Made by a program: the position numbers and the translations under genes. The notes below the pieces were generated by a model. The model searched no databases, had not been told where the DNA came from, and saw only the letters and a program-made list of their open reading frames with translations. A stretch of 64,000 bases of DNA. Origin: Burhinus oedicnemus. Taxonomy: Eukaryota > Chordata > Aves > Charadriiformes > Burhinidae. Shown piece after piece: positions 25,073 to 36,618 of this stretch. Within the stretch, counting starts at the first letter, position 1. Every line of letters starts with the position of its first letter. The DNA lies in the NCBI GenBank assembly GCA_008921705.1, contig VFFE01007650.1:1740062-1804061 (forward strand), read 5' to 3'.

Positions 25073-25929
25073 GGTAACACCTCGGTTTTGATAGCTTCCA
25101 AGAATAAGCAGAACAAGAAATATGTGCAATTATGGTGTGTCAGGGCATAAGAGAGAAAATAAGATGTTAATATAATAAAGAATCAGTAAAACAGGAGACA
25201 ATGCTTTCTGCACCCATTAAGCCTGCATAACAGCTCTGCTAAATCATTCCTTAGGATGCCTCAGTTTTAGAGGAAAGTATGTTTTCTGTTCGATATAAAA
25301 ATATAGCTGATCTGTTAGAGAAAGTGTATTCTGTAATGTTCAATCATAAAACCAAACCTTAAGGAATATGCATTTTCTATATAGCTGCCTTATGACTTCT
25401 AAGGAGCCAGAATTTAGGGAGCTGGTCACAAAGGACTGGGCCAAGAAAGAATGAGGAGACCTGTAACATGGAGGAACTGGTTAATGCCAATCTCCCAGTA
25501 CATCTCAAACATCACAAATAAGCAATTTTAAAACCATTTTTTCCTCATATTCTATCTGCTCTTTCATTCTAACAGCTATGATACAGGTAGGTAATATACA
25601 GTTGAGAATATGAAGATTATTTTGCTTTCTTAGATCCTGAAGATGTAATAATTTCGAACAGTAAAAATAGCATTTATCTGGGATCACTCCAGTGCAATTC
25701 CTGTGCCAGGGCTGAGAAGCTTGCAGAGGCAGGATGGAGAATGGTGGCGATTTGCCAGTGCTGTGATGGGCAAGGCTTCGGCCAGCATTTTTGCCCTCAA
25801 ATTCTTGGCAGCGGCGGCAAGATCTTGAGTTCATCCAAGTGGGGAGGAGGTGGCACGAGCCTCTTCCTACAGCTGGTATGCACCACCACCAAAAAAAACC
25901 CAACCCAGAGTGGCTTTTCAAGGAGCTGC

Positions 25930-26260
25930 TCTAGAAGGGCAAACTTTTTAGAAATCGAAAAAAATCCTCAGAGCAAAGCAGAGGGGAAATGCAAGGGGCC
26001 GGCTCCCGCCTGGGGCTCCTCAGCAGCAGGGTCCACCCTAGGCCCTCAGGCCCTGGTGAGGCCTTGGTCTCCCTCCAGAGGGAGGTTCTGGAAGGTTCCC
26101 CACAGCTGCCTGGAGGCCAGGGCCACCTCCCTGCCACCCCCAGGCACAGGGAAAATAATAGCCCCTCCTCTCACCCCCACCCCATCTGAGACATAACCTG
26201 TGGCCTGTGGTAGCTACTGCAAACCTGTGGAGGATGGGGTAGCCATGCTGCATGGCTGCT
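25930..26260. other. GC-rich block in intron 6, nature unknown
   Basis: About 330 bp of clearly higher G+C than the surroundings, with few CpG dinucleotides, so not a typical CpG island. ORFs appear on both strands as expected from stop-poor GC-rich sequence; none resembles a known protein. It lies about 440 bp upstream, in transcription order downstream, of exon 6. It may be an old insertion or a local composition anomaly. Confidence 0.4.
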
Positions 26261-26695
26261 CTGAGGAGACATCAGCAGAGATTCCCTGTTTGTCAGCTGG
26301 TTGTCTGGCAGGAAAAAGGCAAGAAGGTCCAGTTCCTATCCCCTGTGTTGTGGAGAGCTCAGAAGGTATGCACTTTTACATTATTTGATGAAGAACAAGG
26401 TTACAAAATTGTGCAAAATAGGCAACCAGCTCCTCGTTGAAAGAATGAAGATTCTGCCTAAAAGCTGGTTGCCATATTTTTATACTTTCTATTGCATATG
26501 CAAGAAACATTGTGCACTATTCCAGTACAGTACAGATGCTAATAAAACCCTCCAGTCCTACTAACAGTAACAGAGGGGAGCACTCATGGTTTATAAGCAC
26601 TAAGCGTTTAGAAGGCTTCCCCCTCTTTTCTGCCAGCTGAGCTCCGAAAGAAGAGGTGAGTGAAAAAGTGGGATAGGAAAATAGGCTGCCCTCAC

Positions 26696-26787
26696 CTTCA
26701 CAGGAGTCTTCGTGTCGTTAACAATTTCGTTGAGCAGCGTGCCGTTAGGTACTGGTGCATATGGAGAGAGGGATGTGCCGGGGGAGC
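26696..26787 (-). CDS. IMPG1: IMPG1 coding exon 6: linker before first SEA domain
   Basis: This 92-nt exon completes codon 189 (Gly) and encodes residues 190-219. The N-terminal part is Pro/Ser-rich (SPGTSLSPYAPVP). It is followed by NGTLLNEIVNDTKTPVK, which matches the family TLLNEI...NDTK stretch just before the first SEA domain. Two N-glycosylation sequons (NGT and NDT) are visible. The acceptor is CCCCCCACAG and the donor GAAG/GTGAGG. The exon is unusually rich in CpG for this window: six in 92 nt, mostly in its 3' half. Confidence 0.93.
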
Positions 26788-29700
26788 CTGTGGGGGGTTT
26801 AAAGGAAAATCAGGCAAGAACAGGTTTGCATATCAAAAATCTTTCTCTTTGTGTGTTGGTCAGGTGTCAGCTTGCTGGAGAAGCTTTCCTTATGGAGGGT
26901 GTGTTTGAGCACAAGCCTGTGCCAGTGAAAGGTGGTCATGACTTATGGCATGGGTAAAGCTGCTACTTTTTATACAATAGACGCCCTTTCTTTCCAAGTC
27001 AAAACATCAGTAGTGTTGCATCTGTGCAACTGAAAGCAAAAGTGGCACTGACTATGCATCAATGAAATTGTGTGAATTAAATAATAGTATTTGATCATTT
27101 CCTGTCATACTGCATTATATATTACCAAATGTGTAAGCTTGCTTTTGCCAATTGAGATCTTTTTCTCTATGATAGCCACCTTTCTTTAGGGCTCAATTTA
27201 AAGTAAAAAGAGGCTTTGACAGAGTTTTCTGGCTAAAGGCAAAATTACCATGCTGGAAGTCGCTATGAATAAGATTCTGTCATATTTGGCCCTCATAAAA
27301 ATAGGTGTGCAGAATGTTTCTTCCTTGAACCAAAATGCTCTTACTTACAGTTTTTTATCACTGCCTGAATTTCTAACGTTATTTTAAAGAACTGTAGTAC
27401 ACAACAGTGTTGGTAGGTCTAATAGGAATAATCTGCTCCAATTAATGTCTTGGCATCATTGTGACTTTCTGGCTAAAGTTATTTTGCTTGTTTATTTTGG
27501 TTAACGAAATGCAGCAGCTGACATTCTAGATGTTATTGTATAACTGAAGCAAAATTAGCTCTACTCTCTACTCTCCTGAAACTAGGAAAACATATGCATT
27601 TAAAGACTGTGAAACAAACCTGGAATGCTACATTTGAGTAGCAGACATGCTGTAAAGGAATAAAAAAATGTTTCTTGTATATTATTCTGCTAAAGCATTT
27701 TCATTTTACTTCACTGAACTTGTCATGCTTCTACTGCATTCATTAAATTACAGCCTTCTAAGATCTATGAATCACTGGTTTTAGTGATTCTATTTAACAG
27801 GCAGATGCACAGCAAGTAGATTTGATTTTACCTGTAGAAATGGAAGGAATGTCTTCCAGCTTTTTGCCACCTGTTTTCTCTGTGGATATTTCATCTTTCC
27901 TATCAATCAAATAGAAATGAGTGATTTAATGATCAGCATGCTGTACTGGCAAAGGTGTAAAAAAAATGTAGAAATGACCCCTATATTAAGTGTACTTTAA
28001 ATGAGAGAAGTTATTTCTAATGGAATATTTGATAACCTGGTTAAAGAAGCAATGGAACAGTAGATCATCTTTTATATTCAACAGTTTATCTATTTCATTT
28101 CCTTTCCTTCAATACAGTATTTGCTCTTACAATGAACAAAAATGCTGATCTGATATATTCCTCCACCAAGGGCTACCAATCCTGTGAGGCGTTGGCTCAT
28201 GAGGTTTCATGACTGATTTTCTCTGAGCAATCAGAGGGATGGGGTCACAGAGATCAAATCAGTGCGCAGGGTCTGTTTTTGCTTTCTTCAAAGTCTGTGG
28301 TTGAGCACTGACTAATACGGAAGCAAGAATTCTTGTACATTATCTAAACCGACTATTACCTCCTTTACTATAGCTCATCCTATCAAGATAGTTCAGTGAG
28401 GGCTTTGGCCTTCTAATTGTACAGCCAGTGGACATTTCTTGGTTCCACGGGTGTTTCATGGTTTGGTGTGAGGAGAGGATGGGTGGACTTATTGTTCGGT
28501 TGTCAGCCTGCATTATAATATCGTAAGGACGTTTCCAACTAATGATAGTTTCAAATCAGATTCCTGAATCAAGATTATTATGAATTGTAGGAATGTTTGT
28601 GTTTGGATCTGGATGTAATACTGGTGGGTTAATGCCTGCCATGGTCCCCACGGCAGACAGCTGAAAACTCAAGTAAAAATACGGTGGGTATGAGGTACAG
28701 ATTATCTGCCTTGCATCACAGGATTTTTTTTGGTATTGTTGATATTATTTTCTGTTGTAAGTTTTACTGTCACGTGCTGATGAAGAAATTTTGGAACTGA
28801 GACTGTTAGCTTCTCTGAAAACAGAAGTGGTATGTATATATAAATACATTTTATAATAGATGTGTCAAAGATTCCTGCAGTTAAGGCTATAGAATAATTT
28901 CTGCTCTAAAACCAAATTTTTATTCAATTGTAGCTTTTGGAAACATTTAGACTCTTAGGTAAGAATCTTCTAAGTGACATTTTGAGGTTTTTCTTTCCTG
29001 AAGTTGAGCAGTGAAGAATTTTGGTTATTTTGGGTTCTAAAACCCAAACATGGGTGTGTGTGGAAAAAAACACAGCATAAAATAAAAAGCCCAATCATGG
29101 AAATAAATAAGGATAGAATTCCTCAAAATTTCTATAGAAATAGCTATTATTAAGGCAGTGCACACAGGTGGAGTGTTTGTGAAAACTGATATGAGTGAAA
29201 GAACTAAAGGCACTGCAAATGCACAGTGTGGTGTTAACTGAGACAACACGAAGCTTGTAGCATAGACAGAAAAGACGGCAAGGCTGCATTTCTATACGGG
29301 ACCAACCTAGATGTTTAATAACAAATAAAGAATATGAACAACTTCTGATTTATGACATCCTCTGGTTATCTTGTGTGGTGAGAATTAAAGTATTAATTTG
29401 TAATGTTTTCACAATGTTAACTAATTCTGTATTGCGTCTTTCGCTGGAGACTGATCTCTCTACACGGCATCTACAGAAGATACAAAACATTCCCAAACCA
29501 CACAGTAGTAAAGATGAAGTCCAACAATGCATAATCATGGCTGCCTGTATTTCCAGCTAAAATACGAGTAATTTCATAGAATTTACTTCACCTTCTGAAC
29601 TGTGTCTAGGGAAAACTGTACTGTTCACAAAGAGCATAAGAACTCTGAGATCAGTCACTTCTCTTACTGCCTTGCTGCTGCTGTTTGCACTAGACTGAGT

Positions 29701-30542
29701 GAAAAGACCTCCCTTTGGACTTCCAGGGGAGTTTAATTAGTCCCTACGTTATTAAAAATACATTTCTGAGAAAGAAGAACACTCAAAGCTCCCATGTCGT
29801 AATGAATAAAGATACCTAAGACCTCTGTGATCATGAGACGGTATAATTTACGAATGGAAAACATTACTTGCTACACTGGAAAATCTAAGAAAATTTGAAG
29901 GAAAAATAATACATTAATCAGAGAAACTGTGGCCAATGATTTGTCTGGCTCTACTATAGTATTTATATGCAGAGAGACAGGGTTCAGTATTGTAACTTTA
30001 ATCCTGCCATTCTCAGACTTCTGAGCATTGCCAGGAGCATACTTTTTTTCTGAGAGTTTATGGCATAAGCATCACGTTAGTTAACACTATCGTGATGTGT
30101 AAAAATACAGGTGAAAGCTAAAGTGAAGGCAGAGAGTTTCCACACTATTGCTCAATGTGTCCTCCCAGATAAACTTTCGTTCAGCTCTCTGACTTTCCTT
30201 TTGAGAATTATAGCAATTGTGGATAAACTTTTGTCGGACTCCCAATCAACACTAGTCTATCACAAAGCCATGGCTCTGTCAGGGTTTTGTGCTCACATTA
30301 GTCTAAGAAGACATTCTGTGGTGCTTCAAAGTGAACAGGCAACTCAGACATTTGGCCACCTTAATTAATTGTGATTTGATTACTGTGTACTACGATACAT
30401 ACAGTTTACACATCTCTCACAGCACACACCAAATACAGCACAGTGCTATCTGTATATCTGTTCACATCCACGCACATCTACACATATCTTTTTCCAAAAA
30501 GGCAGTAACATCATGTGGCAAGGTTCTACTTGTGCTACTTAC
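26788..30542 (-). other. IMPG1 introns 4 and 5
   Basis: Intron 5 (26788-27831) and intron 4 (27900-30542) contain no CR1 copy and no other coding segment that I could support. Confidence 0.8.
27832..27899 (-). CDS. IMPG1: IMPG1 coding exon 5
   Basis: This 68-nt exon completes codon 166 (Arg) and encodes residues 167-188, KDEISTEKTGGKKLEDIPSIST, then the first base of codon 189. The start RKDEIS matches the family linker between the cysteine module and the SEA domain. The segment is charged and likely disordered, and the Ser/Thr residues are possible O-glycosylation sites. The acceptor ends TTGATTGATAG with an interrupted pyrimidine tract, so it is the weaker side. The donor is ACAG/GTAAAA. 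It needs exon 4 upstream and exon 6 downstream for frame; both fit. Confidence 0.9.
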
Positions 30543-30571
30543 CTTTCCTGGAAGGTTCTATGTTTTACTCG
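30543..30571 (-). CDS. IMPG1: IMPG1 coding exon 4: 29-nt microexon
   Basis: This microexon encodes nine codons, RVKHRTFQE (residues 157-165), plus two bases of codon 166. Exon 3 ends in phase 0 and exon 5 begins with the third base of a codon, so an exon of 3n+2 nt is required between them; 29 nt fits. The acceptor is strong (CTTAATCTTTTCGCAG) and the donor AAAG/GTAAGT is near perfect. The joined reading ...EIIQR-RVKHRTFQE-RKDE... has the same length as the human segment as I recall it (LLQQRIKQRSFPDRKDE). The preceding intron is only 213 nt. It is too short to be found by an ORF scan and was placed by phase and splice sites. Confidence 0.88.
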
Positions 30572-30784
30572 CTGCGAAAAGATTAAGAAAAACAGCATTT
30601 TACTAGTGGGTGTATCCAACCATTGAGCAGAAGCCTGTTAACTCTTTTGTTTACTGTACTTTTACTTTTTCCTTCTAACACATGCCCCCTCCTCTTCCTG
30701 TGCAATACTTTGCTGTTACATAAGCAGATGGGGAGGCACTTGGAAGTCTCTCCCAGTTTCTAAACAAATGTCAGTAATCCTTAC

Positions 30785-30951
30785 CCGTTGGATTATTTCC
30801 AGGTGCTCTTGGGAATTGCTGAAGTTTTTGCCAATGTCGAATATGCAGAAGGTTTCCCTCTGGCAGGCAGTAACCCAGTTCTGATATTCGGAAGTATCAG
30901 GAATCCGATCCAGAAAAATACGGAAGGCTTCCCACACAGCTTCCTGGCAGA
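30785..30951 (-). CDS. IMPG1: IMPG1 coding exon 3: cysteine-rich N-terminal module
   Basis: This 167-nt exon completes codon 101 (Val) and encodes residues 102-156. It begins [18 protein letters not shown] and contains a CQRETFC pair and [14 protein letters not shown]. Three cysteines are present, together with an N-linked glycosylation sequon (NFS). This block is among the most conserved in IMPG1 and is the strongest single argument for the gene assignment. The acceptor has a long pyrimidine tract (CCCCTTTCTTCTTATTCAG). The donor is CGG/GTAAGG in phase 0. The frame continues into the 29-nt exon 213 nt further on, not directly into the exon at 27899, because that exon starts in a different phase. 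Confidence 0.95.
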
Positions 30952-31060
30952 CTGAATAAGAAGAAAGGGGCTGGGGATGGATGCTTTGTAGCAAAAAGTA
31001 AACTTGAGAGCCTTTTAAAAGTGCTTTGGGTTTACTGTACTTAGTAAACAAATCCAGCTT

Positions 31061-31080
31061 CTAGGTATTTCTAGGTATTT
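31061..31080. repeat. Decamer tandem repeat
   Basis: ctaggtattt occurs twice in a row, followed by two degenerate partial copies to about 31099. Confidence 0.85.
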
Positions 31081-34000
31081 AGGTCTTTTAGGTATTTTTG
31101 AATTGACAGTCATTTGCCTTTATGCTGAAGGATTAACTGTCTTTGAGTTAAGGATTGCTATTTCCCTCATTTTAAAAGAGGCCTGACATCATCGTCATGA
31201 ATAAGGAGCAAACACAAAGCACACTTCCCTCACCTCAAAGGTACATACATACAAAGATACATACTGGATGTTCCAGTGAGAGCAAGCAGAGAAGTAAAGA
31301 AAAAAATAATCTAGCAGTCATCATACTTGAATAATCATAATTTTAACTGTATACAAAGGTTTTGTACATTAGTATGGTTAACTATGCATAGAACAAGCTA
31401 AACAGGACATATTTAAGATATTCCCCACACATATAACAAAATATTTAAATGGAAAAAAAAATTTAAATGCATCAGGCTAAAATGATTTGACTATATTGCA
31501 AAATTTTGATGTGATTAGTCTTTTCAAAATTTTAAGGACATTCTACAGCAGGTACATGCTTTTATGTTTCTTTAAACACCTCTGGAAAAATTGAATGACA
31601 GTACAGGTAAAATTCCTTTGGAAAGAACGTGTTTTCTTTCCTCTACACAACTGTACACAGTCATTTGTTTGATGTTAAATATCTCCTCCATGGTGATGAA
31701 TCACCCAGTTAAATGCCAGGCTACATCAGACACAATTAACAGGTACTGTGACTGCAGAGAGAACAGTAGCATTCTGCATCATTTGCAGAAATGAAAATGA
31801 ACATAAAGAGAGTAAGACAGTGGGGGAGATTTCAGAAAGGTGGTATTCAGGAATGGCTCTAAGGGAGCTTCATTTACTGGATGCAAACTGACATTCACAT
31901 GAGCTTATGTAAAACACATTATATAATCATGGAGACTAATACTTTTGCATATTCTGTTGGCTCGCTCCTTATGCAAGAAAGCTGTGAAGTTCAGCTGTAG
32001 TATGTTACAAAATATATTAGAATGCGTATTTGGGCTTGGCGTCCAGTTTTTTGATCTATTTTCTAGCAGTCAGAACTCTGTCAGGCATTTCAGGGAAAAC
32101 TTGTACAAGATAAGTTCCTGCAGGGAAGACCTTGCTCTCCAGCACTGTGAGTGAGGATCATGACATGCATGAGTACGTGAGGGAGGGGAGAAACCAGCAG
32201 CAGCTAGGTTATAAAATGACTGCTCAGAAATACTTTATAGGGTTTACTTTCCCTTGATGATTTTAACAGTGGTCTCAGGTATGTCTGCAGAAGTGAGTTT
32301 TTGAGAGTGACAGATGGCCAGGTGGGGCTACACTTCTGAGTGCACTTTTACCAACATCGTGCTGAAGTCTCCTCTTTTTTTTGTTAGTTGAAACCATTTC
32401 TAAAAGGTTCTGGAGGATAAAATGTTCCTTCCTCCAGACAGGTACTGCCTACCTGATTAACTGTACTAATATGTCCTTGGATTTCTGTTCAGATACCAGC
32501 CCCTCCCCAAACCCAAAATATTTGGGTTTCATTTAACTCACTTTGTGCAGCCTTGAACTAAACATAGAATTAATCCTTGGCTGCAGAGTGGTCCAAAGAG
32601 ATCCTCAAGCCAGCACAGAGCCAGCCAGGAAGTGCTGTTCTGTGTGGACCTTCCTGCTTAGCTGCAGAAATATCCACTTAGCAGGTTGTCCTCTGCAAGG
32701 GCTGTGAGCTGTGAACTGAAGTTGTGTAGGATAACCAACACGGCTCGGTGGCTGCTAGAACCAATGTGTTTTGAACAGAACCAGTTCAGTCTCTCTCAGC
32801 TGTCACTATAACCTTCCCGTTCATGGGTGACCGCCTCTGTCCGTCCTTGTTGATTCCGCCGATATTGTTAGAGTAAACAAAGCCAGCTGTATTTTTGGCT
32901 ATGTGAAAATATAATGTACACTCACTCAAGATGAAGGAACAAATGTTGTTTAAAGTTTAATGCTTTTAGAGACAGGCATTTTCAAACATACTAGAAAAAC
33001 CATTTTAACGAAGACTTGCTAGCAATTTAAAAGCTGTTGCCTTTAGCACTTTACTTTGCAAAGTTCATTACTGTGAGATGGGACATTTATTTTCAGTACT
33101 TGATACCTCTTTGACTTAGAGTGAGATAATTATCTGCATTATCTAAAATATCAGTGTCTCTGAAATTAGTGCAGTCAGTTTCTCTAGGTATTCTCTAAAC
33201 TTGCTGTAGGGATGTACTCACCTAGCTGTGTTACGGCACCTCAATAATACCTCAGGAACAACCTGCCCTCCCAGTAGAGCAGCTGCATGTGGAGCGGATG
33301 TGGTCAGATTATTAAAAAGGAACAGGATGTCTTTTGAAGAGATTTATTCATTATGAGCTAGCAGTTAAGGCTACTTTCTATCATGTTTTTCTCAGTTACA
33401 ACTCTGTGGTACCTGTTTTTCTGAGCAGTAACTGTTGAATAAAGATATGCTATCTGATGAAAAGTAATCCAGCTACCAGGCTTTAGATAAACATGAGACA
33501 TGGCCAGCTGAGGAGGCGGCATAGCTGATTCCACGCATGCTCCCAGTTTGCCCCACATGAGGGACTGTCTTTGTGGTGACTTAAGCTATGGTGTGACATA
33601 ATGTATCAGAGTGGAAATACTGCCACCCCAGTGTGGCTACCAGATTATCTTTTTGTGAACGCTTCAAGGATAACGCTTGCATCACCACATTTTCACTTTT
33701 ACCTTTTTTCTCATTTATCACTTTCATGAGATAGATTATCTTGCTTAGCTGGGAGGGCAGAAGTCTTGTGTTCTGATCTTTCCTTGAAGGAAAGATTTTT
33801 TGAGGTTTTAACCAAGGACATTGTAATGGAAAATGTGCAAATATTCAACAAAACAGAAACACCTTTTTCTGACTGAGTGTACAAATTATTCAGCTGCAGT
33901 CATCTGTTCTTTTGCTTACTTTTTGGGAAGTACTCCAGCTTCAGTTGAAGAACTGGATGACACCTACTCAGAGAATTTTGTGAGTGTGGTACACTCTGCT

Positions 34001-34804
34001 GGGAAAGAGGAGCTGTAAGTTTAAACCTGCTCACACTACAAGACTTACAAATCCCACTCTAAACTGATGTGCTGCTCTCCAAAAAGATGGTAGTATAAGG
34101 TGGTCATAGTTGCAGTTCTTTGAGTTCAGGTCAATGATACCAGCCTGTCCCAGGATGTTTTCAGCCCAGTCAGGGGTGTGGCCAGTAAGTTTTAGGGACC
34201 TTGAGGATTAATTAGTATTTAAGAAAGGCTTTTTGGATCAGCCTCTTTAACACATTTCAGAATTCTGTTTAATGCCCATTAGGTTCGAATTCAGTCCCAC
34301 AATGGATGCCAAATATGTTTGTGTCTATAGGAATGGCTACAGACATTGGTGTAGTTTGCCCATGCTGCCTAGAGTAAGTGGCTGCTAGAGTAAAATTTTT
34401 ACAGCTCTACATCCAGGTTTCATTTCAGAGGGAACTAGCTCATTCCTTGAAAGAGAGTTGAGGAACAGCAAAGTTACATACATGTATGTGAATGGTTGGA
34501 GGACAAATAGATAAGCAAAGTTGATTTAGAGAGTAGATGTTGCTTTAGATACTTGCATCCCAGAAGTGCTGAGTAGGTTTTAGAATTAGCTGTGAACTGC
34601 CTAGCTGCAGCACAGAAATATGCATTTTTTTAATACAAATTGGAACAGCCACAGCATGAAAAGCTGGGAGAGGGAGAGGGAGGAAGAGAGGAAATACAAA
34701 AAAAACAGGGCTATTTGCACCGTACTATCTGGAGACCTAAACTGGAGTGGTATCTCTACAGGGTCTCTATGGTCAAGGAAGGAAAAGAAAGGGCTGAGGA
34801 GGGA

Positions 34805-35843
34805 GTGAATTGAGTTGTGGTCAACAGCTCGATGTCCAAGTGGTGAGCAGTGATGAGTGGCGTTCCTCAGGGGTCGGTACTGGGACTGGTGCTGTTTAAC
34901 ATCTTTGTTGGCAACATGGATTTTGGGATTGAGTGCACCCTCAGCAAGTTTGGTGACAACATCAAGCTGTGTGGAGCGATCGACAGGCTGGAGGGAAGGG
35001 ATGCCACCCAGAGGGATCTGGACAGGTTTGAGAGGTGGACCTTTACAAACCTCATGAAGTTCAACAAGGCCAAGTACAAGGTCCTACATGTGGGTCGGGG
35101 CAATCCCATGCACAAATACTGGCTGGGGAGTGAATGGATCAAGAGCAGCCCTGAGGAGAGGGGCCTGGGGGTGTTGGCTGATGAGAAGCTCAACATGAGC
35201 CCACAATGTGCACTTGCAGCCCGGAAAGCCAACCGCATCCTGGGCTGCATCAAAAGAAGTGTGGCCAGCAGGTCAAGGGAGGTGATTCTGCCCCTCTACT
35301 CTGCTCTCATGAGACCCCACCTGGAGTACTGTGTCCAGCTCTGGAGCCCCCAACATAAGAAGGACACAGACCTGTTGGAGTGGGTCCAGAGGAGAGCCAC
35401 AAAGATGATCAGAGGGCTGTAGCCCCTTTCCTATGAAGACAGGCTGGGAGAGTTGGGGTTATTCAGCCTGGAGAAGAGAAGGCTCCGGGGAGACCTTATA
35501 GCAGCCTTCCAGTACTTAGCAGCCTACAGGAGAGATGGGGAGGGACTCTGTCAGGGAGCGTAGTGATAAGATGAGGGGTAACAGTATTAAACTGGAAGAG
35601 CATAGATTTAGATTAGATATTAGGAAGAAATTCTTTACTGTGAGGGTGGTGAGGCACAGGAACAGGTTGCCCAGAGAAGTTGTGGATGCCCCATCCCTGG
35701 AAGTGTTCAAGGCGAGGTTGGATGGGGCTTTGAGTAACCTGGTCTAGTGGGAGGTGTCCTTGCCCATGGCAAGGGGGTTGGAACTAGATGATCTTTAAGG
35801 TCCCTTTCAACCTAAACAGTTCTATGGTTCTATGATCCTATGA
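34805..35843 (+). mobile_element. CR1 LINE copy A in IMPG1 intron 2
   Basis: A 1.04 kb, 5'-truncated CR1, antisense to IMPG1. The frame from 34850 holds SGVPQGSVLG and the position of the catalytic FADD box, here FGDN (34949-34960), so the active site is destroyed. A TAG stops the frame at 35420 and a shift follows before the C-terminal part ([20 protein letters not shown], read from 35535). It ends ttcaacctaaacagttctat then ggttctatgatcctatga. From 35060 onward it is a near-perfect match to copy B at 42064. Confidence 0.95.
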
Positions 35844-36384
35844 ATTAATTGGGAAAGGGCAGAAAAAACACTCTAGGCTTTTTAAAAATAAGACTAATGT
35901 CTTTGCATGAGCTGCTGGCAATTATCTCAGAGTTTGTAGCATACCAGCACTGCCACAGACTTAATATAACTACCGATATTTGTGCAATGACTGACAAATA
36001 GTTTCATTATTTGTCTTGAACTGATGGGATTAATTCTGAATAGCAATGATGGTACCTGCTGGGCTTTTGAGAGAGGTGGTACATCTTTACACAGTAGTGC
36101 AAGCATAAGTTGGTTTTCGTGTTCTGCCATGCTAGAACAGTGTGCAATTACACTGAGTTCATTAATCTTTTCAGGGCATTCTTTTATTCTGTTCTGGTAA
36201 CTGTCTGTCTTGAACCATGCTAAGGTACATGTAACATTTGATTACCTATGTAAAAATAAAGCATAAAGCAAATATCACATATACTGCCTAGAGGTAAAGA
36301 ACAAGATTCTGGAAAGTTACTGTGTTTCTTTAATTAAAAGAAATATTTTAAGGCTGGAATTACATGTTGCAATCATCATCTTAC

Positions 36385-36618
36385 CTCTTAATCTATAGTA
36401 AGCTTGATGACTGGCTAAAATCTGCTTCACTGATTCTTGTGGGCAAACTTTCACACCAGTTGAGAAAAAGGATGACCTCTTTATTCGGTGTTTTGACATG
36501 TCAAATATCCGCCTTATGGTTGATACTCTGGATCTCTTTGTTGTTCTTTCTGTTTTGTCTGACCCTGAGGCATCTGCAAGATGTTTGGCTTCACCACGGT
36601 TTATTTTATTAGGAATTT
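36385..36618 (-). CDS. IMPG1: IMPG1 coding exon 2: N-terminal basic region with RIKR site
   Basis: The exon is 234 nt and supplies the last two bases of codon 23, codons 24-100 and the first base of codon 101. It is phase-symmetric (1 to 1), so skipping it would keep the frame. Residues 24-55 are hydrophilic and rich in Lys, Arg, Ser and Thr. Then come STIRRIFDMSKHRIKRSSFF and TGVKVCPQESVKQIL, the family signature with its first conserved cysteine. Visible motifs are RIKR, a possible furin-type cleavage site, and R-IFDMSKH-R, which fits the B(X7)B hyaluronan-binding pattern proposed for this family. The acceptor has a good pyrimidine tract (TTTTTATCTTTTCCAG) and the donor is AGAG/GTAAGA. Two near-identical CR1 copies lie on either side of this exon. 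Confidence 0.95.

Larger units (their letters stand above)
21413..26695 (-). other. IMPG1 intron 6
   Basis: The intron is 5.3 kb. It holds the 2.4 kb CR1 copy at 21843-24290, a small membrane-protein-like ORF at 24893-25072, and a GC-rich block near 25930-26260. The remainder is unremarkable AT-rich DNA. Confidence 0.85.
30952..36384 (-). other. IMPG1 intron 2
   Basis: The intron is 5.4 kb. It contains an antisense CR1 copy at 34805-35843 and a decamer repeat (ctaggtattt, twice) at 31061-31080. Nothing else was recognised. Confidence 0.85.

Noticed and set aside
25741..26253. Several long ORFs on both strands in the GC-rich block
   Set aside because: GC-rich sequence is poor in stops; peptides are low-complexity Gly/Pro/Ser/Arg with no known motif.
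28321..28390. Candidate short exon with GGAG/GTAATA donor in intron 4
   Set aside because: No resulting peptide fits between exons 3 and 5 in phase; the 29-nt exon at 30543-30571 does.
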